Notes: generated by a model not told the origin, from the letters alone. A stretch of DNA of 64,000 nucleotides from Bdellovibrio bacteriovorus (GCF_001592745.1 NZ_LUKD01000001.1:689384-753383), one strand, 5' to 3'; shown: positions 17,915 to 26,458, numbered from the stretch's first letter. Program-made: numbers and translations.

Positions 17915-20047
17915 CTATTTATTTCTTTTTGAAAGAGCCAGTTGTCGTGTGAGCTCAATTTCCTTATCCGTGATAATTCCTGTATGACCTTGAATCGCCG
18001 CCAATTGAACTCCGTGGCGACGGGCCATTCTATAGATCTGCTTAACTTTATTCCACTCAATATCGCGGCCCATAGTAAAAGCCTCGAATTGTCCTTCCAA
18101 AGTCAGCAACGCCGTTTCCGCTAAGCACGCATAAACCGCTTTACCTGGAAGTCCCATATCAAAATCAATTTCCACCGGGCCCGGCAAAATCACTTCGCCC
18201 GATTCGATGATTAAAACATCCGGTCTTTTCTTCGCGTCTTCAATGTCAAAATCCAAAGGGCGAGAACAATCACAAACCACCGCGCCCGGTTTTAGCAACA
18301 TGACGTCCACGATTTTGTGATCAAACGCGGAAGTCGCCGTCACAAGAACATCCGCCTGTGGAGCAAGCTCGTTGGCATCTGTAGCAATTGTGATTTCACA
18401 ATCTGGAGCCATTTTCTGAATCGTCTCTTTCAGTTCTTGCAGACGATTCATACGTGGCGCAACCAGGCACAATTTCTTAAATACCAATGAAAGAAGTTTT
18501 GCAGAAACTTGCCCAATAGAACCCGTGGCACCAATCACCATCGCCATGCCGTCAACCATGCCTGTTTGCGGATCTTGATTCAAAAGACGCATTTTCTTAA
18601 CGACGTCATTTAATGCCCACAGCGTTGCTGAAGCACTTAAACTATTTCCCGTCGTTACGGGAATGGGACTGTTCTGATTGATGGTGATACCTTGATCGCC
18701 CACGATCTTCGTGTAAGCGCCAAGGCCGATCATTTTTGCACCGCGATTGGCGGCATCGTAACAGATGCCTTCGATCTTGCGGTACACGACTTCGGGATCC
18801 GTATTCTTCAAAACTTTCGGAGTCGCCGGCAAAGCATAAATAATACCATTGATCTCTTTACCCGATTCTTCGCTGATAACATGTTTCACGTGACCATGAA
18901 CGAAAGGTGGAACCTTCGATGCCATTTTATCAAATGAATCATTCCACTCTTTCGGCATGTACTTCAAAGCCGAAAGTCCCGGCACACGCATAAAGTCACT
19001 ATGAGAAAGAGCATGAATGACAAACGCGAAGTCCGGTTCTTTTTCACTTAAAATTTTATTCTTAACGACGTTGATGCCTTTAGAGATCTTGGCTTGGGTG
19101 GATGTATTGCGAGTCATGACATACTTGCGCGCCACTTGACGGATTTCTGTATCTTCCGTCATCAATTGTTCCCACTCTTCAATACTTAAAGGCGCAGTGC
19201 GGTTGTGCACCAATCGCAAAGTCGCATCCAAAACCGAATAGTTCATGTAAGGATGAACGCGGTAATTTTCTGGAAACAGATTAATAATGCTGCGAGGATT
19301 GTACTTCTTCACTTCAGCTTCCATCAAAGGATGCGAAGACCAGATGACCAGATCTTTTCCGCGTACAAACTCTGTCGCTGCCGAATCAAACAGCAGTAAA
19401 AATGGAAGATCGCAGAAAACGTACTGAACATTTTCAACTTGCGCCGCTAAAGAAGAGCGACTCATTTTTTGCAACTTCGTTTCTGCCAAAGGAGTATTGT
19501 TACGAAGATCCTTGAAGTTTGCGACATTCAAAACCAGCTTTGAAAGTGTCATCAAACCCGGAAAAGGTTGAATCAACCAAGGCACACCTAAAAGAGAATA
19601 AGCATCACCAATATAAACGGACTTGCGATAGCGATGACGGATGTACTCTTCCAATTCGGCACAGAAGACCGCAGATGGAAAAAAGATGCCGCCTTCAGGT
19701 TGAATCTTCCCGGACTCAATATTTTTAACTAAGGAATTGATGTTCGCAATTTCACGAAGTCCCGTCCCGTCGCACAAAGGTACCGGCGAAGGAATCCCCA
19801 TGATTTCTAAATACTGGCGATGAACATAGCTTTTTTGCTCAAGCTTGATCACCGGAGGCAGACTGGTTAAAGCAAAGGCATCCACTTGATTACGAAGCGT
19901 TTCAATCAGACGGCGCACACCATCCACAGAGAAATTCACACTGAAGCGCTGAACCTCAAAGTGACTGCCATTGAATTCAAATTCATAAGCCGCATCCCAG
20001 TGCGGTCGGCCGAAACTAATTTCGGCGATTCGATACGAATGCTTCAT
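17915..20047 (-). CDS. Two-part acyl-reductase-like protein (AAR-like C-terminus)
   Basis: A 710-residue cytoplasmic protein. The C-terminal part (about 350-700) resembles the long-chain acyl-ACP reductase group (COG5322): a conserved GLGAYTKIV block, TTGNSLSASA, a Rossmann dinucleotide site VIGATGSIGQVSAK near residue 505, and AVYACLAETALLTLEGQFE close to the end. Such enzymes reduce fatty acyl thioesters to aldehydes. The N-terminal part (about 1-330) is a different domain that recalls the poorly characterised Firmicutes proteins labelled quinate 5-dehydrogenase; its role is unknown. I set the start at the ATG at 20047, which has GGAG 9 bases upstream; an in-frame ATG eight codons earlier lacks a site. 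The gene overlaps the SDR gene by 32 bases. Confidence 0.7.
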   Translation of the reverse strand: MKHSYRIAEISFGRPHWDAAYEFEFNGSHFEVQRFSVNFSVDGVRRLIETLRNQVDAFALTSLPPVIKLEQKSYVHRQYLEIMGIPSPVPLCDGTGLREIANINSLVKNIESGKIQPEGGIFFPSAVFCAELEEYIRHRYRKSVYIGDAYSLLGVPWLIQPFPGLMTLSKLVLNVANFKDLRNNTPLAETKLQKMSRSSLAAQVENVQYVFCDLPFLLLFDSAATEFVRGKDLVIWSSHPLMEAEVKKYNPRSIINLFPENYRVHPYMNYSVLDATLRLVHNRTAPLSIEEWEQLMTEDTEIRQVARKYVMTRNTSTQAKISKGINVVKNKILSEKEPDFAFVIHALSHSDFMRVPGLSALKYMPKEWNDSFDKMASKVPPFVHGHVKHVISEESGKEINGIIYALPATPKVLKNTDPEVVYRKIEGICYDAANRGAKMIGLGAYTKIVGDQGITINQNSPIPVTTGNSLSASATLWALNDVVKKMRLLNQDPQTGMVDGMAMVIGATGSIGQVSAKLLSLVFKKLCLVAPRMNRLQELKETIQKMAPDCEITIATDANELAPQADVLVTATSAFDHKIVDVMLLKPGAVVCDCSRPLDFDIEDAKKRPDVLIIESGEVILPGPVEIDFDMGLPGKAVYACLAETALLTLEGQFEAFTMGRDIEWNKVKQIYRMARRHGVQLAAIQGHTGIITDKEIELTRQLALSKRNK

Positions 20048-21041
20048 ACCCGCTCCAAAATGCTTGTTCATACTCTTTAAACTCAGGACACCAAGAAGGA
20101 CCTAAAACTTTGCGAGTCGCTTCGGTGTCGTAAGTTGGAAAATTCATAAGATAGAAAAGTTCTTCTTCAGGAAAACGCGCCACCAAACTTGAAACCTTCA
20201 TCATCAAAGGTTTTGGCACTTTGCTGACAAGACTAATGCCCTTATTGGGGATTGCTAAACGCTTTAAAGTGGCCGTATAAAGCTCTTTCGCTGTTAAGCC
20301 ATATGTTGGCGTGACGTGAAAGCTCTTATAACCTTCTGGCTTTTCGGTTAAGGCCCATTCGCAGAATTTCACAATAGCTTCCGCAGCTTTATCTACCGGA
20401 ACGATTGGCATTTTCACCGACTCATTTCCTGGCAATGGCAACGCCGTCGGAAGTGATTCAATCAAGGGACGGATTTTTTTAAAAGATTCTGGAGCATGAT
20501 AAGGTCCGTCGATACGCTCGATGCGACCTTTCTGAGTATCACCGACAAGAACACCCAAACGCAGGTTGATACGTGATTTTATATTCTTCACCGGCCAGTT
20601 GTGTAAAACCTGCTCGCCCAACGCTTTCGAATCTGAATAAGCATCAGGGAAGGCTTTTGAAAAATTAAGATCGTAAGGCTTCACCGTCGAAAGCGTCGAA
20701 TTGATGGCCGCAGCCACTGTGCTCGTATTGATGAAGTACGGAATTTCTAAAGCTTCAGCGACTTTAAGTGCAATACCCATCGCCGAAATATTATGTTGAA
20801 AACAATCAACATAAGATCCCTTCAGGTCGTAAAGCCCTGCCATGTGCACAATAATGGAATATTTTTTCGAACGAAGACTTTCGAAGTTAAGATCCGCGTT
20901 CCAGTGAGTCAGGTCCCCCTGGACTTCTGTCTGGCCCGAACGAGACAAGACGTCCACTTCGAATTTTTCACGAAGAAGTGGAACGACCAATTTTCCGAGA
21001 AAGCCAGTGCCCCCGGTGACGAGGATACGAGGTCTGCTCAC
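20016..21041 (-). CDS. NAD-dependent epimerase/dehydratase-type SDR
   Basis: An extended short-chain dehydrogenase of 341 residues. The N-terminus has the NAD(P) site VTGGTGFLG; Asn-Thr-Ser-Thr (NTSTVAA) and YSDSKALGEQVL supply the Ser and Tyr-x3-Lys of the active site. The family includes 3-beta-hydroxysteroid dehydrogenases, sugar epimerases and the male-sterility-type fatty acyl reductases. With its neighbours, a lipid substrate is likely but unproven. I place the start at GTG 21041, where GGAGG stands 5 bases upstream; an open frame extends 36 codons further but overlaps the lipid kinase gene and has no start signal. The spacing from that gene is then 19 bases. Confidence 0.82.
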   Translation of the reverse strand: MSRPRILVTGGTGFLGKLVVPLLREKFEVDVLSRSGQTEVQGDLTHWNADLNFESLRSKKYSIIVHMAGLYDLKGSYVDCFQHNISAMGIALKVAEALEIPYFINTSTVAAAINSTLSTVKPYDLNFSKAFPDAYSDSKALGEQVLHNWPVKNIKSRINLRLGVLVGDTQKGRIERIDGPYHAPESFKKIRPLIESLPTALPLPGNESVKMPIVPVDKAAEAIVKFCEWALTEKPEGYKSFHVTPTYGLTAKELYTATLKRLAIPNKGISLVSKVPKPLMMKVSSLVARFPEEELFYLMNFPTYDTEATRKVLGPSWCPEFKEYEQAFWSGYEAFVSNRRN

Positions 21042-21060
21042 GGAGCCTCCAGAAATATCA

Positions 21061-22059
21061 TTATTGTCGGACCATGATAGGAAGTCCGCGATGCAAGCAG
21101 CGGATTGAAATTTCCTGCACGTCCTTAAGAAGAATCTCGCCATCCCCAAAGAAAGTCAAAGAACGGCGGGGGTTCTGGCTCTTTAGTCTGAACTCTCTGA
21201 GTTCGAAAGACTTAAAAGCATTAAATTTTTCTAAATTACCTTTACGGATTCTTAAAGCCGCCATGGCATGTTGCTGAGCGGTTGTTGTTTCAGATAAAAG
21301 CAAATTCACAGTTCCATCGGTATTGGATGTATAAGGAGCCGGTAAAAAGCTTGCACCGATGCTTTGTTGATTGCTGACTAAAACAATTGGAGAATTTGTC
21401 TCGACGTTCACCTTGCCCGGGATTTCAATTTCTAGTCCCCAACCGTCAGGATTCCAAGTGCGAATCGCTTCGGCGGTCATCATTGAATAAACTCCAGGTC
21501 CCATCTTTTTCACAGCGTAATAACTTTTCTCTGCAAGATAACGGAAGGCTTTCGCTGATTTCGGACACGTCGAAAGAGTGCGAAGGTGATTTCTAAATTT
21601 ATTTGCAAGCTCTGCTGCCACAGCCGGGAGTCCTAAGCCTCCGTTCGTTAACATGTAAGCTTTTTGTTCCGGTGAGCTGACTTCGATAACATCAATATTC
21701 TTAACAACACCTTCAAAGATATTGCGAACAGCGCGATCAATGCGATGAGAAACGCCGATTTCATGCGCCAAATCGTTAGCCGTACCGGAGCGTACAATCG
21801 TGATCGGTGGAATTTTACTTAAGTCTTCATACTTCATTAAACACTGAAGCGCGACATTGATAGTGCCATCACCGCCACAAATAATGATGGCGTTGGTTTT
21901 ATGAGTCATCTCGTCATTAAGGAAATCCGCCATCTCCGTCAGCGTCTGCGGACGGCTGAAACGAAGGTCACAGCGAAACAATGCTTCGCGTACTTTCGCT
22001 TCAATCAGATCTGCATTCACAGACCCGGCTTTGGAATTTACCAGAACGGATACTCTCAT
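21061..22059 (-). CDS. Diacylglycerol-kinase-family lipid kinase
   Basis: A 332-residue protein of the YegS/BmrU/DgkB lipid kinase family, which phosphorylates diacylglycerol, ceramide-like or other lipid hydroxyls. It has the opening strand VLVNSKAGS, the nucleotide-binding GGDGTIN and the following VRSGTANDLAHEIGV, plus a C-terminal FFGDGE. The start at 22059 has GAGG upstream; an ATG eight codons earlier has none. It heads the operon that runs to 15040 and is separated from the upstream ABC transporter operon by a terminator, so it should have its own promoter in 22060-22300. Confidence 0.87.
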   Translation of the reverse strand: MRVSVLVNSKAGSVNADLIEAKVREALFRCDLRFSRPQTLTEMADFLNDEMTHKTNAIIICGGDGTINVALQCLMKYEDLSKIPPITIVRSGTANDLAHEIGVSHRIDRAVRNIFEGVVKNIDVIEVSSPEQKAYMLTNGGLGLPAVAAELANKFRNHLRTLSTCPKSAKAFRYLAEKSYYAVKKMGPGVYSMMTAEAIRTWNPDGWGLEIEIPGKVNVETNSPIVLVSNQQSIGASFLPAPYTSNTDGTVNLLLSETTTAQQHAMAALRIRKGNLEKFNAFKSFELREFRLKSQNPRRSLTFFGDGEILLKDVQEISIRCLHRGLPIMVRQ

Positions 22060-22129
22060 AAAATTTAGTCCTCGGTGGAACACAAAAGCAATTCTTATAC
22101 CTAAGGTTCTTCCGGATCATGAGCGCTAA

Positions 22130-22318
22130 AATAGAATTGGCACTCTAGAAGATGACCAAAAACGTCACTTTGGCACCGTTGTACAGAGACTGGACACAAT
22201 AAGCAAGAGTCAGGATGTCACTGACTCATATATCAAAGACATGGACACTGTGTACCCACATTTGAAAGACGTAATGAAAAAATCAGAGAAAATTCAGAAT
22301 AAAAAATCCCGCGAGATC
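22130..22318 (+). pseudogene. Possible gene remnant (open, protein-like, no start)
   Basis: The plus-strand frame beginning at 22130 stays open and reads like a charged helical protein, including TVVQRLDTISKSQDVTDSYI and DMDTVYPHLKDVMKKSEKIQ, but it has no start codon near its beginning and no ribosome binding site. It runs into the terminator hairpin and then antisense to the permease gene. It could be the decayed end of a lost gene or a chance open frame. Confidence 0.3.
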
Positions 22319-22332
22319 ATCGCGGGATTTAC
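22299..22332 (-). terminator. Rho-independent terminator
   Basis: AATCCCGCGA and TCGCGGGATT arms around ATGATC, read on the minus strand, followed by TTTTTTATT. It lies 26 bases after the permease stop and separates the ABC operon from the lipid kinase operon. Confidence 0.88.
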
Positions 22333-22357
22333 TTCTGCCATATCTTTATTAAAAATT

Positions 22358-23566
22358 CTAAGTCGAGCGCAGAAGTTCCGGGATCGACTTCTTCAGAAGT
22401 TTCACCGTCGGATAAAGGCTTGCTAACACCGTTGCAATCATCGGCAATAACAGAGCCTGCACATAGTGCGGAGCCATAATATCTAAATACACGATAAACT
22501 GACGCGTGATTCCCGGTGCCGGTGGCATGGGAATTCCTCCGCGCAACAAAGTTTTATCCACTAGCACCGCTAAACAAATGCCTAAGAATCCACCCAATAT
22601 TCCTAACAAACTGTTTTCGATCAACAGAATACGGAAAAGGCGCGAGCGCTTTTCACCGTTGGCACGAAGGGCCCCCATTTCTCCAGCTCTTTCTAAAAGA
22701 CCGACAGAAATCACATTAAAAATACCCATAGCGACGATTACCAGAATAATAGAACGGATAAAAGCAAACTGCGCATTTAAGAAATCAACCGAGTTCTGAT
22801 AATAGTTTTTGTCTAAGATTTCAAAAGGAATGGCTTCAACATTGGAGTTTGCATCGTGGATATCTTTTTCAACCTGAGGCCAGGCCTCCACCCCTTTTGT
22901 TGCTAAAGAAAACATCTCAATGCGATTTGTATCTAAAAGCTGATGCGCTTGTTTCAGATCCACACGGTAAAAAGAATCGTCGATCACTTTTTTTCCGGTA
23001 AAAAAGATGCCGGCAACTTTGAGATCCGCACCATTTAACTGATTATTCACGGTTTGAGTCAAAAGCGTGACCGTGTCACCGACTTTGGCGTCTAAACTTT
23101 CCGCCAACCCCTTACCCAAGATCACTTCATCGACACTTTGTAAATTTCCGCCAGAAATAAAATTCATGTCAGTGAAAAACGCGTTTTCTCTTTCGGGGAT
23201 CACACCTTCGCCTTTACCGCCCAGAGTGATCCCCCCCTTCACGATAAAAGAATAAAAAGAAACGCGCGGGAAAACTTGAGTCACCGCAGATGAAGAACGG
23301 ATTTGTTTTTCAATCTCTTCTGGATTTTCAAACCAGGCCTTCCAGGGAGTTTCATGCACTTTACCGAAATAATTTTTCGGAAACACTTGTCCATAGCCGT
23401 AATAGCCGTGAATAACGTTTTCACGATATTGATTCATCACACCCGAATTAAAACCTTGATAAATCAAAAGGCCCGCCGCCCCCAAAGCGACCGTGCAAAG
23501 ACTGGCTAAAGTTCTGCGGGGATTTCTAAAAAGATTGCGCCAAGCAATTTTAATCAGCTCAAACAT
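22358..23566 (-). CDS. FtsX-family ABC permease (LolE/MacB-like)
   Basis: A 402-residue inner-membrane protein with the LolC/E-MacB layout: one N-terminal helix after AWRNLFRNPRRTL, a large periplasmic domain (about 45-260), then three helices in the FtsX domain, with ERAGEMGALRANGEKRSRLF as the coupling motif that touches the ATPase. Such exporters use ATP hydrolysis to move lipids or lipoproteins from the inner membrane to a periplasmic acceptor. Its ATG overlaps the stop of the ATPase gene (TAATG). A LolA-like carrier and two barrels are encoded in the same locus, which supports a role in lipid export. Confidence 0.85.
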   Translation of the reverse strand: MFELIKIAWRNLFRNPRRTLASLCTVALGAAGLLIYQGFNSGVMNQYRENVIHGYYGYGQVFPKNYFGKVHETPWKAWFENPEEIEKQIRSSSAVTQVFPRVSFYSFIVKGGITLGGKGEGVIPERENAFFTDMNFISGGNLQSVDEVILGKGLAESLDAKVGDTVTLLTQTVNNQLNGADLKVAGIFFTGKKVIDDSFYRVDLKQAHQLLDTNRIEMFSLATKGVEAWPQVEKDIHDANSNVEAIPFEILDKNYYQNSVDFLNAQFAFIRSIILVIVAMGIFNVISVGLLERAGEMGALRANGEKRSRLFRILLIENSLLGILGGFLGICLAVLVDKTLLRGGIPMPPAPGITRQFIVYLDIMAPHYVQALLLPMIATVLASLYPTVKLLKKSIPELLRST

Positions 23567-24246
23567 TAGCGGCTCTCCTGGATGCGACCATCTTTCATCG
23601 GATAAACAGACTTAGCAAAACTCACTAGATGCGAATCATGCGTGGAAAAAATGAAGCTGGTATTTTCTGTTTTTTGCAGCTCTTTGAAGGCATTGATGGT
23701 TTTTTCCGCGGTCACAGAATCCAGATTCGCGGTAGGTTCATCGGCCAAGACAACGACCGGTTTTTTCGCAATAGCCCGTGCAATAGCCACACGTTGACGT
23801 TGTCCACCGGAAAGCTCTAAGGGTCTTTTCTTCGCGTGGTCCGCAAGTCCTAACAGATCCAATGTCTCCATCGCCGTCTTTTGTGCTTCGGCGTGATTGT
23901 AACCTAACGAAGGAAGGAAATAAGATGTGTTTTCTAAGACCGTCAACGTAGGAATCAAATAAAACGATTGAAAGATAAACCCAACTTTATGCAAACGAAC
24001 TTGTTCTTTTTCGCTTTCATCCAGGCGAGTCACGTCTTCGCCCGCAAATTCAATGTGACCGTTGGAAGGAGTATCAATCAGGCCTAAAAGATTCAGCAAT
24101 GTCGTCTTACCAGTCCCACTGGGGCCGACGATACAAGTGAAACATCCTTTTTCCAGCTCAAGATCAATCCCTTTTAGAACAGGAACCTGTTGTTTATTCC
24201 AAAGATAAGAGTACTCAAGCCCACGAAGACGATACAGTGCACTCAT
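23566..24246 (-). CDS. ABC transporter ATPase (LolD-like)
   Basis: A 226-residue nucleotide-binding subunit of the LolD/MacB/FtsE group. Walker A GPSGTGKTT, the signature LSGGQRQRVAIARA, Walker B VVLADEPTANLD and the H-loop in STHDSHL are all intact. It should pair with the FtsX-type permease encoded immediately after it with a one-base overlap. It follows a small barrel gene by 12 bases in the same operon. Confidence 0.92.
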   Translation of the reverse strand: MSALYRLRGLEYSYLWNKQQVPVLKGIDLELEKGCFTCIVGPSGTGKTTLLNLLGLIDTPSNGHIEFAGEDVTRLDESEKEQVRLHKVGFIFQSFYLIPTLTVLENTSYFLPSLGYNHAEAQKTAMETLDLLGLADHAKKRPLELSGGQRQRVAIARAIAKKPVVVLADEPTANLDSVTAEKTINAFKELQKTENTSFIFSTHDSHLVSFAKSVYPMKDGRIQESR

Positions 24247-24258
24247 GCTGGTGATTCC

Positions 24259-25002
24259 TTACATGTAAAAGCGAAAACCCAAAGAGATAAATCCACCGGA
24301 AAAATCCAACTCGCGCTGCTCCCCAGCGGTGTTTAGAACCGCGTCTCCACTGCTTTTCGCACCAGAAAACGTCGTGACATCTTTCGAGTATTTTAAGTTA
24401 TCAATTTTAAGCTGACGATAGCCGAACTCGACAAGAATAGTTGTCGTGTCTGACAAATTACCTTCATACCCCAAAGAGGCTTGCAAAGAAGTTCCGGAAC
24501 CTTTGGACTCGGCCGTATGATCAGCCACACCAGGAAAGGCCGTCTGACCATCCGCTGTTAAAGTGTAGGCATTTTTCATCGTGACGTTGGCAAGGCCTGC
24601 CGTTGCTGAGATAAAGGAGCGATACGCCGCCGTACTTTGCAAATTAACCTCGACGCCCACCTTTGGAACATACCCAAGAATCTGACTGTTGGCAGAATAC
24701 AAATCGGCAGTTCCGTTATTCGCGTTCGAATCCAGCGCAGAAGGTTTTAAAATTTCAAAACCAAAGCGGAAGTTGAGATAACGAACGGAATAAAGAAAAC
24801 CAAATTCACCGGAGTAGTTGTAATTCACTCCCCCGCTGTAGTTGATACTCGAGCTGGCTTCGCCATCCAACCCTTCCGTCCCGATAGCCGAGCCTCCCCC
24901 TGAAACCAGGAAGTAGGCAGCGAAAGTCTCTTTTTGAATATTGAACACTCGTGCTTGAGCCGTGCTCGTTAAAAGCAAAAGCGGTAAGAGCCAGAACTTC
25001 AT
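24259..25002 (-). CDS. Outer-membrane beta-barrel-like protein of the ABC operon
   Basis: A 247-residue exported protein (signal peptide ending TAQA near residue 17). The mature chain is made of alternating strands with Tyr and Gly (VNYNYSGEFGFLYSVRYLNF, LVEFGYRQLKIDNL) and ends with an aromatic strand, as in small outer-membrane barrels of the OmpW/OmpX kind. No named family is recognised. GTG at 25005 is an alternative start directly before the chosen ATG. It lies between the AMIN gene and the ATPase gene with very short gaps, so it is part of the exporter operon. Confidence 0.6.
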   Translation of the reverse strand: MKFWLLPLLLLTSTAQARVFNIQKETFAAYFLVSGGGSAIGTEGLDGEASSSINYSGGVNYNYSGEFGFLYSVRYLNFRFGFEILKPSALDSNANNGTADLYSANSQILGYVPKVGVEVNLQSTAAYRSFISATAGLANVTMKNAYTLTADGQTAFPGVADHTAESKGSGTSLQASLGYEGNLSDTTTILVEFGYRQLKIDNLKYSKDVTTFSGAKSSGDAVLNTAGEQRELDFSGGFISLGFRFYM

Positions 25003-25008
25003 CACGGT

Positions 25009-25530
25009 CTATTCCGTAATCAGATCGATAACGACTTTGCTTGTCGTCTTATTGCCTGCTACCTGATACACGCGCACTTTTGTATCTTTCTTGAGATCCA
25101 AAGTCAGATTCAAAGAGCTGTCGATTGGATCAAGACTCATCGATGTTTTTGTTACGGCCATTGAGTTTTTCATCAATCCCGATAGACGAGTTTGATCGAT
25201 GTTCGCATTCGGCATCTGTGAAAAATCAATCACCAAGCGCGAAGGATTCTTTTTCAGTTCGGCAAAATAATAACCTGGAAGTCCCTTGATCGTACCCCCA
25301 TTCAAATCGCCGATATCCATCACGATGCGTTCTACTTTTTTCTTTGTATCCGCCGTGCGACGAACATCTATCAAAGTGAACCCCGTACCGGCGACTCCGC
25401 CGAAACTCACTCCTTGACCTTGAAGAATTTTAGAAACTGGTTTTGCCTTTGGCGCAGGAACCGCCGCAACTGCAGGTACGGCCAACATAACGGCCCAAGA
25501 GAAAGCAAAAACACATCCGATGTTTTTCAT
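25009..25530 (-). CDS. Exported AMIN-domain protein
   Basis: A 173-residue exported protein with a signal peptide (cleavage near AVAA, residue 24). The mature part is an AMIN domain: VERIVMDIGDLNG, LKKNPSRLVIDFSQMPN and a closing TSKVVIDLITE. AMIN domains bind peptidoglycan or secretin-type outer-membrane complexes and direct amidases and pilus parts to the envelope; here no catalytic domain follows. I use the ATG at 25530 with AGGAG 8 bases upstream; the frame is open for 79 more codons, but these lie in a repeat-rich intergenic stretch. It is first in the ABC exporter operon. Confidence 0.78.
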   Translation of the reverse strand: MKNIGCVFAFSWAVMLAVPAVAAVPAPKAKPVSKILQGQGVSFGGVAGTGFTLIDVRRTADTKKKVERIVMDIGDLNGGTIKGLPGYYFAELKKNPSRLVIDFSQMPNANIDQTRLSGLMKNSMAVTKTSMSLDPIDSSLNLTLDLKKDTKVRVYQVAGNKTTSKVVIDLITE

Positions 25531-25600
25531 GATCGACTCCTTTCGATGCTCACCTAAAAGAGTAAAAGAAGACCCCTCCCCTGCCAACCCTAAAACTAAA

Positions 25601-25701
25601 AGGCACCTGCTTTTTAAAAGTGCCTGCTTCTTTTCTGTCATGCGGAGCAGTACAAAAAAGAAGCAGGCACCTTTGGGCGCTGGGTGCCCATTTTGGGCAC
25701 C
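25601..25701. repeat. Cluster of inverted repeats built on GGTGCC/GGCACC
   Basis: GTGCCTGCTTCTTTT (25620-25634) and AAAAGAAGCAGGCAC (25656-25670) are a perfect 15-bp inverted repeat with a 21-base spacer. Beside it are a shorter GGCAC (25602-25606) and a compact hairpin GGTGCCCA/TGGGCACC (25683-25701). The element sits between divergent genes, where terminators are not expected, so it may be an intergenic repeat family or a regulatory structure. Confidence 0.6.
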
Positions 25702-25814
25702 TGGATTGGAAATTTTGCGACTGGATTCGAATATATCCCAGCTGGAGAAATTCTCATAAGGCACCAAACTTGAACCTTAGGTCACTGTTGAAAGAACTAT
25801 TTAAGGAGCCACTT

Positions 25815-26366
25815 ATGAAAAAGTTGGTTTATTTTGTCTTTGCTCTGTTCCTCGCAGCCTGCCAGCCGGGCGATGATGGTGGTGCGGGGACTACAACAGT
25901 AGTAACGCCGTTGAACACAGGCTGTTTAACGGGACAAGCCTATTGCAACAATACGGTGTATTCACAGTACTACGGATTTATTCCTTATCCGGGCATGTTC
26001 AACTACGCGTACAACTACACAAATTATTTTAACCAATATGGTTTCTGCGGTTGCCCGGCAGGGTATTCTGCAACTTACAACGGAAGCTTCGGCTTAGGTT
26101 GTATTCATAATGATCTGATCAACCCTTACTACAACACTCTTTACTACTGGCAGTGGGGTTACACTTGGGGCTACACGACTGCAGCTCCACAAACGACGAT
26201 CAATATTCCACAAATCTCAAACGTACCGGGAGCAAGTAATAGTGCCAGCGCCTGCAGAAATAAATTAACTCAGAGCTGCCTATTGGATCAGGGAAACACT
26301 TGCGGCGCAGGGGCGACGTGCCGCCAAGTGATCTACGGATCAAATCTTGGAGTATGTACTTACTAG
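25815..26366 (+). CDS. Tyr/Asn-rich, Cys-containing lipoprotein
   Basis: A 183-residue lipoprotein (lipobox LAAC, acylated Cys16). The mature part is unusually rich in Tyr, Asn and Trp (for example FNYAYNYTNYFNQYGF and NPYYNTLYYWQWGYTWGY), framed by paired cysteines (CLTGQAYC, CGC) and a Cys-rich tail (CRNKLTQSCLLDQGNTC). The composition suggests a sticky, disulfide-stabilised surface protein; I know no matching family. The ATG at 25815 has AAGGAG upstream. An open frame extends 65 codons upstream through the repeat cluster but is not likely to be used. Confidence 0.75.
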   Translation: MKKLVYFVFALFLAACQPGDDGGAGTTTVVTPLNTGCLTGQAYCNNTVYSQYYGFIPYPGMFNYAYNYTNYFNQYGFCGCPAGYSATYNGSFGLGCIHNDLINPYYNTLYYWQWGYTWGYTTAAPQTTINIPQISNVPGASNSASACRNKLTQSCLLDQGNTCGAGATCRQVIYGSNLGVCTY

Positions 26367-26420
26367 AGCGAGTGCGGCACTCCTCGACCGTTTTTACGGA
26401 ATAATACGCCGCAATATCAT

Positions 26421-26458
26421 GGGCCCTTGGACGGATAAAACCACCAAGGGCCCTTTCC
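26421..26458 (+). terminator. Rho-independent terminator
   Basis: GGGCCCTTGG (26421-26430) pairs with CCAAGGGCCC (26444-26453), then TTTCCATTTTT. It ends the preceding lipoprotein gene. Confidence 0.82.

Noticed and set aside
21042..21149. Longer N-terminus for the SDR (open to 21149)
   Set aside because: The extension overlaps the lipid kinase gene, lacks a ribosome site and does not look like an SDR N-terminus; GTG at 21041 has GGAGG.
25531..25767. Longer N-terminus for the AMIN protein
   Set aside because: It would place 79 codons of repeat-derived sequence before a clear signal peptide; the ATG at 25530 has AGGAG.
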